A stretch of DNA of 46,789 bases from an uncultured Prevotellaceae bacterium (lineage in GTDB: Bacteria > Bacteroidota > Bacteroidia > Bacteroidales > Bacteroidaceae): NCBI GenBank assembly GCA_900318685.1, contig ONLL01000028.1, positions 1 to 46,789 on the forward strand, read 5' to 3'. This document shows positions 25,832 through 33,868 of the stretch, piece after piece. The stretch's first letter is position 1; each line of letters begins with the position of its first letter. A program made the position numbers and the translations under genes. The notes under the pieces are model-generated. The model saw only the letters and a program-made list of their open reading frames with translations. It made no database searches and was not told where the DNA came from.

Positions 25832-27967
25832 ATGAAACATATCAATAGTAAATTAGTTTGTGGTGCATTGACGCTCTGCGCTGCCATGAGCCTCACCTCC
25901 TGCAGCGACGACTTCCTCAAAGAGGATGCCGGACACCTCTATAGCGATGCACTGCTGGAGACTGGAGACGGTGCCTTGAAGATGGCTGCCGGCCTCTATG
26001 GCAACATTCGTTGGCATTTTGGCTACGAATGGGCATACGGTATCACGCTCTATGGTTGCGACGAGTTCACCACGGGTGCCGACAACACCTCTGAGATCTG
26101 GAACACCTACGACAACAACCTCAATCCACTCGACTTCACACGTGCCTTGGGCGCTCCCAACAACAACTGCCCGCCCGTGTCGGCCCTGTGGAACCAGATG
26201 TACTATGGCATCTCCACTGCCAACCTGGTGCTCTCGAAGGCCAGCCAGGTGGCCGATGAGGACTCGCGCAACAAGGCCATGGGCGAGGCCTACTTCCTCC
26301 GTGGCTACAACTACTATCGCCTGTTTGCCCAGTATGGCGGCGTGGTGCTGCAGACTGAGCCTGCCAATGGTGAGGTGAAGAAAGACTACACCCGTGCCAC
26401 AGAAGAGCAGACACTGAACCAGGTCATCGCCGATCTGGAGCAGGCCTATCAGCTGCTGCCCACCTCAAAATGGCGTGGCAACGGCACATGGACGAAGTAC
26501 ACGGCTGCCCACTTCCTGGCCAAGGCCCTGCTGTTCCGTCAGTCGGAGCGCTGCGGCAAATGGAATGGCAGCTACGACAAGTCGGCCGACCTCAATCGTG
26601 CCATCAACCTCTGCAATGAAGTGATCGCTGCATGTCCACTGGCTCCCAACTACAGTGACCTATACGCCAACTGGACAGGCATCAACTGCCCCAACGAGGG
26701 TCTCGACGAGATTCTCATGGCTGCTGAGCACAATGGCGACGCTACCACGCAGGGACGCTTCGGCAACCGTACCTACAACTATTTCTCGCCCCAGTTCTCC
26801 AACTTCTCAGGAGGATGGATCAAGCGTGGCGCTTACATCGGAGAGATGGACTTCCAGCGCTGCCGTCCCACGGAGTACACCTACTCCACGTTCGACAATG
26901 TGAACGATGCCCGCATGTGGAAGACCTTCAAGACCATCTACGGACTGAACAACCAGCAGCAGTCGGCTGCCGACCTGCAGGCCAAGTATGGTCTGACACC
27001 TGAGCAGTGCCCCACCATCGGCGATCAGGGATGTATCTTCATCCTTAACAAGAAGAGCGACCACCGCTTCGACGGCGAGCCTTACGGCACCTTCGGACGT
27101 GGCGGACAGGACCACACCTTCATCAATCCTGAGACAGGCAAGTGGGTGCCCAACGCCTTCCCCCTCTTCCTCGACGGCAAATATGTGCTCAACACCTATG
27201 GCGTGAGCGGCAACCCTGCCACCTCTAACGTCTTCTGCGGCATCAACAAGACCGCCGATGGCAGCCGTACGGCTGAGAAGGGCGATGCCCATCGCGATGT
27301 GATCATGGCACGCTCTGGCGAGACCTATCTGGTGAAGGCCGAGTGCCAGGTGCGCCTGGGTCAGTATCAGGAGGCCATCAACACCATCAACATCATCCGT
27401 GCACGCGCCCAGTGGAAGCAGGGCGAGGACCGCAGCTACTATTCTGATGGTTCCATCGCTTTCCTGAAGGCTGACGGCGGCATGACCGACAACGCTATCG
27501 CTGGCAACAACTCCAACTGCAAAGATGCCAACGGCAAGACAATGACGATGACTGATGCCTACTACGCATCTCACCTGCATAAGAACACTTACTATCTCTC
27601 GACTGGCATTGCCGAGACCACGGCACCCTCCGACCTGCAGATCAAGAGCTACACCCAGCTGCCGCAGGAGGATGAGGACATCCTGGCCGCCATCGGCGCC
27701 ACGGGAGACTACGACCGTATGCTGAACTTCGTGTTCAATGAGCGCACTCGTGAGTGCCTCGGCGAGTGGAACCGCTGGGAGGAGCTGAGCCGTGCAGGCC
27801 TGCTCATCAAGCGTGCCAAGGCCTTCAATCCTGAGGCCCAGAACATCACTGCCAACAAGCACGAACTGCGTCCCATCCCACAGGCTTTCATTGATGCCCT
27901 TCAGAATTCTGACGGCACCAACCTCTCCAGCGAGCAGAAGAAAGCCTGGCAGAATCCTGGCTATTAA
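25832..27967 (+). CDS. SusD/RagB-like glycan-binding lipoprotein
   Basis: 711-aa surface lipoprotein that binds glycan and caps the SusC pore. I start it at 25832 (MKHINSKLVCGALTLCAAMSLTSC), since this gives a lipobox LTSC with Cys at about 23 followed by SDDF; the frame is open 15 codons further up but those lie in the A-rich leader. SusD features: AYFLRGYNYYRLFAQYGGVVL near residues 145-165, the TPR-like core, GETYLVKAECQVRLGQYQEAINTINIIRARA, and NFVFNERTRECLGEWNRWEELSRAGLL near the end. It is longer than the archetypal ~550 aa, as in complex-pectin loci. Same transcript as SusC. Confidence 0.95.
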   Translation: MKHINSKLVCGALTLCAAMSLTSCSDDFLKEDAGHLYSDALLETGDGALKMAAGLYGNIRWHFGYEWAYGITLYGCDEFTTGADNTSEIWNTYDNNLNPLDFTRALGAPNNNCPPVSALWNQMYYGISTANLVLSKASQVADEDSRNKAMGEAYFLRGYNYYRLFAQYGGVVLQTEPANGEVKKDYTRATEEQTLNQVIADLEQAYQLLPTSKWRGNGTWTKYTAAHFLAKALLFRQSERCGKWNGSYDKSADLNRAINLCNEVIAACPLAPNYSDLYANWTGINCPNEGLDEILMAAEHNGDATTQGRFGNRTYNYFSPQFSNFSGGWIKRGAYIGEMDFQRCRPTEYTYSTFDNVNDARMWKTFKTIYGLNNQQQSAADLQAKYGLTPEQCPTIGDQGCIFILNKKSDHRFDGEPYGTFGRGGQDHTFINPETGKWVPNAFPLFLDGKYVLNTYGVSGNPATSNVFCGINKTADGSRTAEKGDAHRDVIMARSGETYLVKAECQVRLGQYQEAINTINIIRARAQWKQGEDRSYYSDGSIAFLKADGGMTDNAIAGNNSNCKDANGKTMTMTDAYYASHLHKNTYYLSTGIAETTAPSDLQIKSYTQLPQEDEDILAAIGATGDYDRMLNFVFNERTRECLGEWNRWEELSRAGLLIKRAKAFNPEAQNITANKHELRPIPQAFIDALQNSDGTNLSSEQKKAWQNPGY

Positions 27968-28028
27968 TTGATAGCCGGACACGCGGCTGTGACAGTCGCA
28001 GATTATTGTTTTATTATTAGGTTGTTTG

Positions 28029-28063
28029 TAGAGGCTGCTCCGTGATGGTGCGGCCTCTATTTT
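28029..28063 (+). terminator. Intrinsic terminator after susD
   Basis: TAGAGGCTGC pairs with GCGGCCTCTA (one G-T pair) around an 11-base loop, followed by TTTT. It lies just before the operator of copy D. Confidence 0.8.
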
Positions 28064-28068
28064 CGTCG

Positions 28069-28146
28069 TTATGCCCCTTGACGATAATCTGTATGAAGAT
28101 TGACGAAAAAGCGAATGCCCTTTTCCAGAGATTATCACTACCTTTG
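28069..28146 (+). promoter_or_regulatory. PUL operator and promoter, copy D (before 28180)
   Basis: The -7 box TACCTTTG is at 28139-28146, GTATG-N6-GAC at 28091-28104, the upstream half-site TTATG-N6-GAC at 28069-28082. The two half-sites are 22 bp apart and both carry TATG-N6-GACGA, so this copy shows the direct repeat most clearly. GAC to -7 is 37 bp. Confidence 0.78.
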
Positions 28147-28179
28147 CGGTCGAAAAACGAACAAAAAGAATAACCCAAA

Positions 28180-30315
28180 ATGAGAAAACTACTATTGACA
28201 CTCGTCCTGCTGCTTGCCACAGCAGGCGTGACGACGGCACAGACGCCTGTCGACACCAGCCTCGCCCGCCACAATTTCTTCTATGCCGGACAGAGCAAAC
28301 GCATGCGCATGTTCATTGTCAAGGACGGAAAGGTCAGCTGGGCCTGGGAGACCAAGCAACTCAAAGGCGAGATCAGCGACGCCATCCTCATGACCGACGG
28401 TCACATCCTCATCGCCCATCAGTATGGTGTGGCCGAGGTGACTCAGGACAACCAGATTGTGTGGAGCTACAAGGCTCCTGAGGGCACTGAGATCCACACT
28501 GTCCAGCCCGTGGGCCGCCAGCATGTGGTCTTTGTGCAGAATGGCCATCCGGCCAAGGTCGTCGTGATGGAGATTCCCTCCACACGCATCGTTCGCGAGT
28601 ACGAGCTGCCCACACCTGAGAAGGGCTCCGTCCACGGACAGTATCGCAACGCCCGCCTCTCATCACGAGGCACGCTGCTCATCGCCAACATGCAGGAAGG
28701 CTTCATCAGCGAGTTCTCCAGCGAGGGACGCGAGGTAGATCGCTGGACGGGCTTCCTCCCCTGGTCCGTACAGGAGCTGCCCAAGGGCAACCTGCTCATC
28801 ACGGGCCGCAAGGGTCTCATTCAGGAGATCACACGTTCTGGCGAGACCGTCTGGCAGCTCAACACCACTGAATACGGCGTGACGCAGCCCCAGAAGACCG
28901 TCCGTCTGAAGAACGGCCACCACCTCATCAACAACTGGTACAACGAATGGAACAAAGAGCCCATGGACACCACCAACGCCCCTGTGCAGGCCATCGAGGT
29001 CGACGAGAAAGGCAAGGTGGTGTGGCAGCTCAGGGAATGGCGCGACCCAGACCTCGGCCCATCGACCACCATCCAGCTGCTCGACGAGCCCGTCAATCGC
29101 AACCGTCTGTTCTTTGGCGAGTACAACGGTGTCACGCCCAAGCTCTTCGTCAAGCCCAACGAGCCCATCGGCCAGGGCATAGGCATCCATCCTGGACGTG
29201 TGGCATGGATCCATAGTCCTGGCGTGGCCAAGTGGGACGGACACACGGGCCTCTGGGTTGAGGACCGCTGGAACGACCAGTCGAAAGCCGACGCCATGGT
29301 GCAGGAAGCAGTCCTTCAGCTGACGGGCGAAGCCACTCCCAAGGCTGCCTGGAAGGCACTCTTCACCAACTTCAACCAGCGCCACCTACACAAAAACCGT
29401 GGATATAAGAAAGGCGAGACCATTGCCGTCAAGCTCAACCTCAACAATGCCATCACCCACCACGACACCATCGAGCTCAACTCCTCGCCCTTCGTCACCC
29501 TCGCCCTGGTGCGGTCTATGGTCAACGATGGCGGCGTGCGCCCTCAGGACATCATCATCTGCGAGCCCAGCCGAGCCATCACCGACAGCATCTACGACAA
29601 GATTCATCGTGAGTTCCCACGTGTGCGCTTCATCGACAATATTGGAGGCGACGGACGTGAGAAGTGCGAGTACTACCCAGAGCAGATAGTCTACTCCGTC
29701 GACAACGGCAAGATGGCTCGTGGACTGGCCAAGTGCATCGTCGATGCCAACTACCTCATCAACAGTGCCCTGCTCAAGACGCACTCTGGCCCTGGAGTGA
29801 CGCTCACAGGCAAGAACTGGTATGGAGCCACTGACATCAATCTGCTCTGGCGCCAGAACGCCCACAACAACGTCAGTCCTGACAAGCGCAACGGCAAGCC
29901 TGGCTACAAGACCTTCGTCGACTTTATGGCTCACAAGGATATGGGACAGAAGGCCCTGCTCTTCCTCATCGACGGCACCTACGGCTCACGCGATGTCAAC
30001 GGCGCACCAGCGCCCAAGTGGCAGAAGGAGCCCTTCAATGGCGACTGGGCCTGCTCGCTCATCGTCTCTCAGGACGAGGTGGCATGCGATGCTGTGGGCA
30101 TGGATATCATCATCGGCGAGTGGCCAGAGTTTGGCAGCCTGAACTACTGCGACGAATACCTGCGCGAGGCTGCCAGCATCCCTCATGCTCCCAGCGGCAC
30201 CGTCTACAAGCAGGCAGGCCAGCCCCTCACTCAGCCCCTGGGCCTGATGGAGCACTGGAACAACGCCAAAGAGCGCAAGTACACCAAGATCGATCTGAGG
30301 TATAAGAAATTGTAA
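28180..30315 (+). CDS. Secreted beta-propeller/DUF362 fusion protein
   Basis: 711 aa, signal peptide MRKLLLTLVLLLATAGVTTAQ. Residues about 25-310 form repeated WD/PQQ-like blades (KVSWAWETKQLKG, QIVWSYKAPEG, ETVWQLNTTEYG, KVVWQLREWRDP), similar in style to arylsulfotransferase-like propellers. Residues about 330-690 match DUF362 (GIHPGRVAWIHSPGVAKWDG, FNQRHLHKNRGYKKGETIAVKLNLN, LVRSMVNDGGVRPQDIIICEPSR, LKTHSGPGVTLTGKNWYGATDINLLW). I see no ferredoxin-like Cys cluster. The function is unknown; DUF362 proteins are widespread and uncharacterised. The operator of copy D places it in the pectin regulon, and it stands alone with its own promoter and terminator. Confidence 0.85.
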   Translation: MRKLLLTLVLLLATAGVTTAQTPVDTSLARHNFFYAGQSKRMRMFIVKDGKVSWAWETKQLKGEISDAILMTDGHILIAHQYGVAEVTQDNQIVWSYKAPEGTEIHTVQPVGRQHVVFVQNGHPAKVVVMEIPSTRIVREYELPTPEKGSVHGQYRNARLSSRGTLLIANMQEGFISEFSSEGREVDRWTGFLPWSVQELPKGNLLITGRKGLIQEITRSGETVWQLNTTEYGVTQPQKTVRLKNGHHLINNWYNEWNKEPMDTTNAPVQAIEVDEKGKVVWQLREWRDPDLGPSTTIQLLDEPVNRNRLFFGEYNGVTPKLFVKPNEPIGQGIGIHPGRVAWIHSPGVAKWDGHTGLWVEDRWNDQSKADAMVQEAVLQLTGEATPKAAWKALFTNFNQRHLHKNRGYKKGETIAVKLNLNNAITHHDTIELNSSPFVTLALVRSMVNDGGVRPQDIIICEPSRAITDSIYDKIHREFPRVRFIDNIGGDGREKCEYYPEQIVYSVDNGKMARGLAKCIVDANYLINSALLKTHSGPGVTLTGKNWYGATDINLLWRQNAHNNVSPDKRNGKPGYKTFVDFMAHKDMGQKALLFLIDGTYGSRDVNGAPAPKWQKEPFNGDWACSLIVSQDEVACDAVGMDIIIGEWPEFGSLNYCDEYLREAASIPHAPSGTVYKQAGQPLTQPLGLMEHWNNAKERKYTKIDLRYKKL

Positions 30316-30350
30316 GGGGCCTCCCCCTAGCCCCCTCCGACTGGAGGGGG
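30316..30350 (+). terminator. 35-bp GC-rich repeat, left arm (terminator for 28180)
   Basis: It starts directly after the stop codon. It contains the hairpin CCCCCTCC-GACT-GGAGGGGG followed by TATTTTT, a good intrinsic terminator. The whole 35 bp is repeated in inverse orientation at 30441-30475 with a single difference. Confidence 0.85.
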
Positions 30351-30364
30351 TATTTTTATGCGGG

Positions 30365-30420
30365 GATGGTCGAAGGTGGATGGTCGAAGGTGGATGGTGG
30401 AAGGTGGATGGTGGATGGAG
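30365..30420. repeat. 7-bp repeat array between convergent genes (locus C)
   Basis: Eight heptamers without a gap: GATGGTC, GAAGGTG, GATGGTC, GAAGGTG, GATGGTG, GAAGGTG, GATGGTG, GATGGAG. The consensus GANRGTG matches the heptamers of locus A (GAGAGTG, GAAAGTG). It lies between the two 35-bp arms. No gene is present. Confidence 0.88.
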
Positions 30421-30440
30421 AATAGTTCGCCCCTCATTTT

Positions 30441-30475
30441 CCCCCTCCAGTCGGAGGGGGCCAGGGGGAGGCCCC
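30441..30475 (-). terminator. 35-bp GC-rich repeat, right arm (terminator for malQ)
   Basis: Inverse copy of 30316-30350, ending 1 bp from the malQ stop codon. On the minus strand it contains the same GC-rich hairpin, followed by GAAAATG rather than a clean T-run, so it is a weaker terminator than the left arm. Confidence 0.75.
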
Positions 30476-30476
30476 T

Positions 30477-32978
30477 TTACTTTCTCCCACTACTCACGAT
30501 CAGCTCCTGCAGCTCATTGTTCAGGTCGTCGGCCTGCAGGAGTTGCTCTATGGTGAGGTGCATGCGGTAGCGCCAGTAATGGCGGGGATTGGCAGGGATG
30601 TTGATGCGCTCAGCATTGGCGTCGGCCAGACGGTACTTCTCGCTCAGCGAGAGCCAGTCCTGCAGCGACAGCAGACAGAGCATCGAGGGTGAGGTCAGAT
30701 GACGGCTCACGATGTCCTTGGCCAGCCATCCTGGCAGCGGATGCGGAGCAGCACCCGACCGGTAGAGCATCGTGTTGTAGTACTCCTGTGTGCGTGCCTC
30801 GTCCTCGTCCCACCACTGACGCAGCGTGGCCATGTCATGGGTCGAGATAGTGCACACCGACCGATAGGGATTACGGCTCAGGTGGCCGAATTTCACGGCA
30901 GGATCCTTCGGCATCGACTGAATCTCGAGCGAGAGGATGCGCAGCTCGTTCATCACCCAGGGCACACAGTCGGGCACCATGCCCAGGTCCTCGGCACAGC
31001 ACAGCATGCGTGTGGCCTGCGTCAGTCGAGGCAGTTTCTTCATCGCCTCCTGATACCAGAAGTGGTTGTTGCGGCGATAGAAATAGTCGTTGTACAGGTT
31101 CCAGAAGCGCTGGCGCTCCTCCTCGCTCAACAAGGTCTGGAACTCCTTCATCTTAGGAGCATTGATGCGAGGATGCCAGGCATTAATCGAGTTGAGAGAC
31201 TCTTGCTGGGCTTTTGCTTTATGATCGGGCAGGAACAGCTCCTCACGGAAAGGCACTCCATAGGCCTCCACCTCCTCACGCGTCATCGGCAGCGAGGGTT
31301 GGAACTGGCCGTAGAGTCCGCTCTTGTAGGGCACGGGGATCTCCCAGATGCGGAAGAATCCCAGCACATGGTCGATGCGATAGGCGTCGAAGTACTCCTG
31401 CATCTTGCGGAAGCGACGCGCCCACCACTGGCAGCCGTCCTTCAGCATCTCGTCCCAGTTGTACGTGGGGAATCCCCAGTTCTGTCCGTCCTCCGAGAAG
31501 GCATCGGGCGGCGCTCCAGCCTGTCCGTTCAGGTTGAAGTAGCGCGGCTCGGCCATCACGTCGGCACCATCACGGTTCACGCCGATGGGTATGTCACCTT
31601 TCAGTATCACGCGCTGCTTGCGAGCATGCTCGTGCGCGTTGTGCATCTGCTGGTCGAGGTTGAACTGCACGTAGTACCAGAAACTAAGTTTAGAGTTTAG
31701 AGTGCTGAGTTTAGAGTTTGCTGCCGCACTACCTTCACCAGACGGGATAGCGGTAGCAGACTCATCACTATCAACTCTACACTCTACACCAGAATCCCGC
31801 TTCACGCAGAACCGTGCGTAGGGCTCCAGCCACTCCTCGTTCCTGGCCACGAACTCCTTGTAGGCCTTCGTGCGCCTAACCTTTGTTCCTTCCTGTGCAA
31901 ACAGCTCGCGCAGGTAGTCCATCTTAGCCTTGAACATACGCTCATAGTCTATCTGCGGCAGCTGGTTCAGCACCTGGCGCAGCTGCTCATAGTGCTGGCT
32001 CCGTGCCTCGTCCTTCAGTGGCGGCAGCTGCCTCAGGTCCATATACTGCGGATGCAGGGCATAGATGCTGATCGAGTTGTAGGGATACGAGTCCTCCCAC
32101 GATCCCGTCGTGTTTGTATCGTTGATGGGCAGGATCTGCAGGATGCGCTGCTGCGTCTTCGCACACCAGTCTATCATCATCTTCAGGTCGCCGAAGTCAC
32201 CCACGCCGAAGCTGCCCTCGCTCCTCAGCGAGAACACGGGGATCACCGTGCCGGCGCCCTTCCATGCATAGACGGGGAAGAAGGCCTGCGGCAGCTCATA
32301 CACCAGCACGTCGCCCTTCTCCACGCCCATGTCGGGCAGTTCCACGAAGCGGTTGTCGCAGTTCTCCCACAGCGGCGACACGTCCGTCCTGTCGTTCAGC
32401 ACCACGAACTTAAACTCGAAGCACCCAGGCAGGCGGTCGGCATCCAGGCTCACCACCCACTCGTGGTATTCGTGCTCCGTCATCGTCAGCGCACGGTCCG
32501 TGTCCCAGGCTCCCAGATACACTGGGGCGCCCACGATGGCCAGCCGCTGGTTCTGTCGCAGCTGTGGAGCGCGCACCTTCAGGCGCACCGTCCGCTGAAA
32601 TCCCGTCAGCACGCTCAGCTCACGCTTGCGGGCCATCACACACTCCGTGAAGGCCGACGAGTACATAAATGAATCCTCAGGCATGTCGTTCCAGTGGTCG
32701 TACACCACATAGCGCTCAGCGCCGCTGGCGGCCAGCTCCAGCCTGTGGGGCACCGTCATCCACTCATGGCGTGTCACCTTCTCACCACGACATACACTAT
32801 AATAATAGTCCAGGCACGAGCCGTCCTCCTGCTCGCAGGGCAGCTCTGCCGTCCAGCACCGTCCGTCCAGCGTCAGCATCGGATGCGCCGTCGACGTGCC
32901 ATCCTTCTGGAGGAAGTTCAGCGTCAGCTGCTCACCAAAGACGGTCTGATACTCAAGGTTAAATAGCAATTTCTTCAT
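30477..32978 (-). CDS. malQ: 4-alpha-glucanotransferase (GH77) with two N-terminal CBM20-like domains
   Basis: Cytoplasmic amylomaltase/disproportionating enzyme of 833 aa that transfers maltooligosaccharides in glycogen or starch use. Two starch-binding domains come first (about 1-115 and 125-235; PVYLGAWDTDRALTMTEHEYHEW is the clearer one). The GH77 core has VIPVFSLRSEGSFGVGDFGDL, VLKGDIPIGVNRDGADV, FDAYRIDHVLGFFRIWEIP with the nucleophile Asp, CAEDLGMVPDCV with the acid Glu, and ISTHDMATLRQWW. Odd feature: residues about 397-430, before FWYYVQFNL, are encoded by a symmetrical heptamer-repeat element (31689-31788), where relatives have a GTxDFSxW-type segment. The frame is intact. Confidence 0.94.
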   Translation of the reverse strand: MKKLLFNLEYQTVFGEQLTLNFLQKDGTSTAHPMLTLDGRCWTAELPCEQEDGSCLDYYYSVCRGEKVTRHEWMTVPHRLELAASGAERYVVYDHWNDMPEDSFMYSSAFTECVMARKRELSVLTGFQRTVRLKVRAPQLRQNQRLAIVGAPVYLGAWDTDRALTMTEHEYHEWVVSLDADRLPGCFEFKFVVLNDRTDVSPLWENCDNRFVELPDMGVEKGDVLVYELPQAFFPVYAWKGAGTVIPVFSLRSEGSFGVGDFGDLKMMIDWCAKTQQRILQILPINDTNTTGSWEDSYPYNSISIYALHPQYMDLRQLPPLKDEARSQHYEQLRQVLNQLPQIDYERMFKAKMDYLRELFAQEGTKVRRTKAYKEFVARNEEWLEPYARFCVKRDSGVECRVDSDESATAIPSGEGSAAANSKLSTLNSKLSFWYYVQFNLDQQMHNAHEHARKQRVILKGDIPIGVNRDGADVMAEPRYFNLNGQAGAPPDAFSEDGQNWGFPTYNWDEMLKDGCQWWARRFRKMQEYFDAYRIDHVLGFFRIWEIPVPYKSGLYGQFQPSLPMTREEVEAYGVPFREELFLPDHKAKAQQESLNSINAWHPRINAPKMKEFQTLLSEEERQRFWNLYNDYFYRRNNHFWYQEAMKKLPRLTQATRMLCCAEDLGMVPDCVPWVMNELRILSLEIQSMPKDPAVKFGHLSRNPYRSVCTISTHDMATLRQWWDEDEARTQEYYNTMLYRSGAAPHPLPGWLAKDIVSRHLTSPSMLCLLSLQDWLSLSEKYRLADANAERINIPANPRHYWRYRMHLTIEQLLQADDLNNELQELIVSSGRK
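31689..31788. repeat. Symmetrical heptamer element inside malQ (locus B)
   Basis: On the plus strand: four heptamers (TTTAGAG, TTTAGAG, TGCTGAG, TTTAGAG; 31689-31716), then TTTGCTGCCGC (31717-31727), a 22-bp middle, GCGGTAGCAGA (31750-31760), and four heptamers CTCATCA, CTATCAA, CTCTACA, CTCTACA (31761-31788). The GCTGCCGC and GCGGTAGC cores are inverted copies, so the element is two mirrored arms. One arm matches locus A in the M3 peptidase gene. Confidence 0.85.
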
Positions 32979-33001
32979 GCGATCGATGTTTTTAGCTACT
33001 G

Positions 33002-33009
33002 CAAATTTA
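33002..33009 (-). promoter_or_regulatory. -7 box for malQ
   Basis: The minus strand reads TAAATTTG, 24 bp before the malQ ATG. Confidence 0.6.
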
Positions 33010-33064
33010 CTGCTTTTCCCCTAGCCTGCCATGCAAAGGGCATGCGAAAAGGGCGTGAGCAGAG

Positions 33065-33078
33065 CGCAAACGTTTGCA
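33065..33078. promoter_or_regulatory. LacI/MalR-type operator upstream of malQ
   Basis: CGCAAACGTTTGCA contains the perfect 12-bp palindrome GCAAACGTTTGC with a central CG, the standard form of LacI-family operators, and matches the MalR-type CGCAAACGTTTGCG known for maltose genes. It lies about 57 bp upstream of the malQ -7 box, above the -33 region, which would suit activation as well as repression. Confidence 0.65.
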
Positions 33079-33210
33079 CGTTTTTCTATATGCACGTTAT
33101 GTTCCACATTGCCAACGTAGCCTCAGAAAAGATCGTCCAATACAATGCTTTGGTTCACATCTTTGGCATGCTCGTTTTCCGTGATTCCATTTGTGGTCAC
33201 CATTACCCAA

Positions 33211-33258
33211 AAAAATCAGCCGTTTTTAAAAAAAATGTCGAAATCGGCTGACTTTTTT
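33211..33258. terminator. Hairpin with T-run in the gap before the DUF1016 region
   Basis: TCAGCCG (33216-33222) pairs with CGGCTGA (33245-33251), preceded by an A-run and followed by CTTTTTTC, so it could stop transcription from either side. The rest of 33079-33456 shows no gene. Confidence 0.5.
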
Positions 33259-33456
33259 CTTTTCTTTACCACGCTTCCTGCTGCCCCGCTGCATGGTGGA
33301 GGGCATCATGGCGAAACTATTGCAGCTTCCCCCATCTTCTTTACTTCCTCAGCTGGTTTCGGCTGAAATTGTGTTCATCTGCTATGATGTGACAGGAACT
33401 CTTACATTTTTGTCACATTGCTGCGTCAAAATCCAATTTATATCACAAAAAAATCT

Positions 33457-33516
33457 AAATATTGCAGATTGTCTACTCCGTTACAACGAAAGTCTGCAAT
33501 ATTTTATATATCTTTG
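33457..33516 (+). promoter_or_regulatory. Promoter with 12-bp inverted repeat before the small ORF
   Basis: AAATATTGCAGA (33457-33468) and TCTGCAATATTT (33493-33504) are perfect inverse copies bracketing the expected -33 region; the -7 box TATCTTTG is at 33509-33516. This looks like an operator for a small regulated operon starting at 33549. Confidence 0.6.
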
Positions 33517-33548
33517 TAGTCAGAATTTGGCAAATCAAATTGAGGATT

Positions 33549-33731
33549 ATGTATAACTTGAATGAATTAGCATTTGAAGCAATGCCTGAAGATGTAAAGC
33601 AAATATACAACGGCAATCCTTTTATGAAGTTAGCCGTTGACATTATGTCGTATGAGTGTTACTGGAGAATTTGCATAACTAGTTCTTCAACTACTATACC
33701 TTCAAAGACCTTTATTGATATTGATATATGA
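33549..33731 (+). CDS. Small hypothetical protein, possibly truncated
   Basis: 60 aa, MYNLNELAFEAMPEDVKQIYNGNPFMKLAVDIMSYECYWR and onward. I do not recognise it. The ATG at 33549 lies 33 bp past a TATCTTTG box, and the stop overlaps the next start as ATGA, which suggests an operon with the AlbA_2 remnant. The last ~20 residues (ITSSSTTIPSKTFIDIDI) look less protein-like than the first 40, so the end may be decayed. Confidence 0.5.
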   Translation: MYNLNELAFEAMPEDVKQIYNGNPFMKLAVDIMSYECYWRICITSSSTTIPSKTFIDIDI

Positions 33732-33865
33732 CCGAACCCGAATTACGACAATACCTACTCCGTGAGTACCCACAAGAGAATGCTCGATGTGAGTGGAAGG
33801 AATTTAAGAATTTGAAGGACTCGTTCTGTGGGGACAAAATAACTAGAACTAAAAGACGTTTATAG
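33728..33865 (+). pseudogene. N-terminal remnant of an AlbA_2/Schlafen-type ATP-binding protein
   Basis: 45 codons. MTEPELRQYLLREYPQENARCEWKEFKNLKDSFCGD is, from memory, the start of the common Bacteroidota AlbA_2-domain (putative DNA-binding/helicase) proteins, which normally run to several hundred residues. After CGD the sequence leaves the family and stops at 33863. The rest is gone and a DUF1016 gene begins 3 bp later. Recognition rests on the CEWKEFKNLK block. Confidence 0.6.
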
Positions 33866-33868
33866 AAT

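Noticed and set aside
26807-28240. Minus-strand open frame of 477 codons over susD and its terminator
   Set aside because: It is antisense to a clear SusD gene, runs through a terminator and an operator, and encodes no recognisable protein.
30365-30420. Heptamer array as a CRISPR or coding repeat
   Set aside because: The period is 7 bp without spacers, and it lies after both stop codons.
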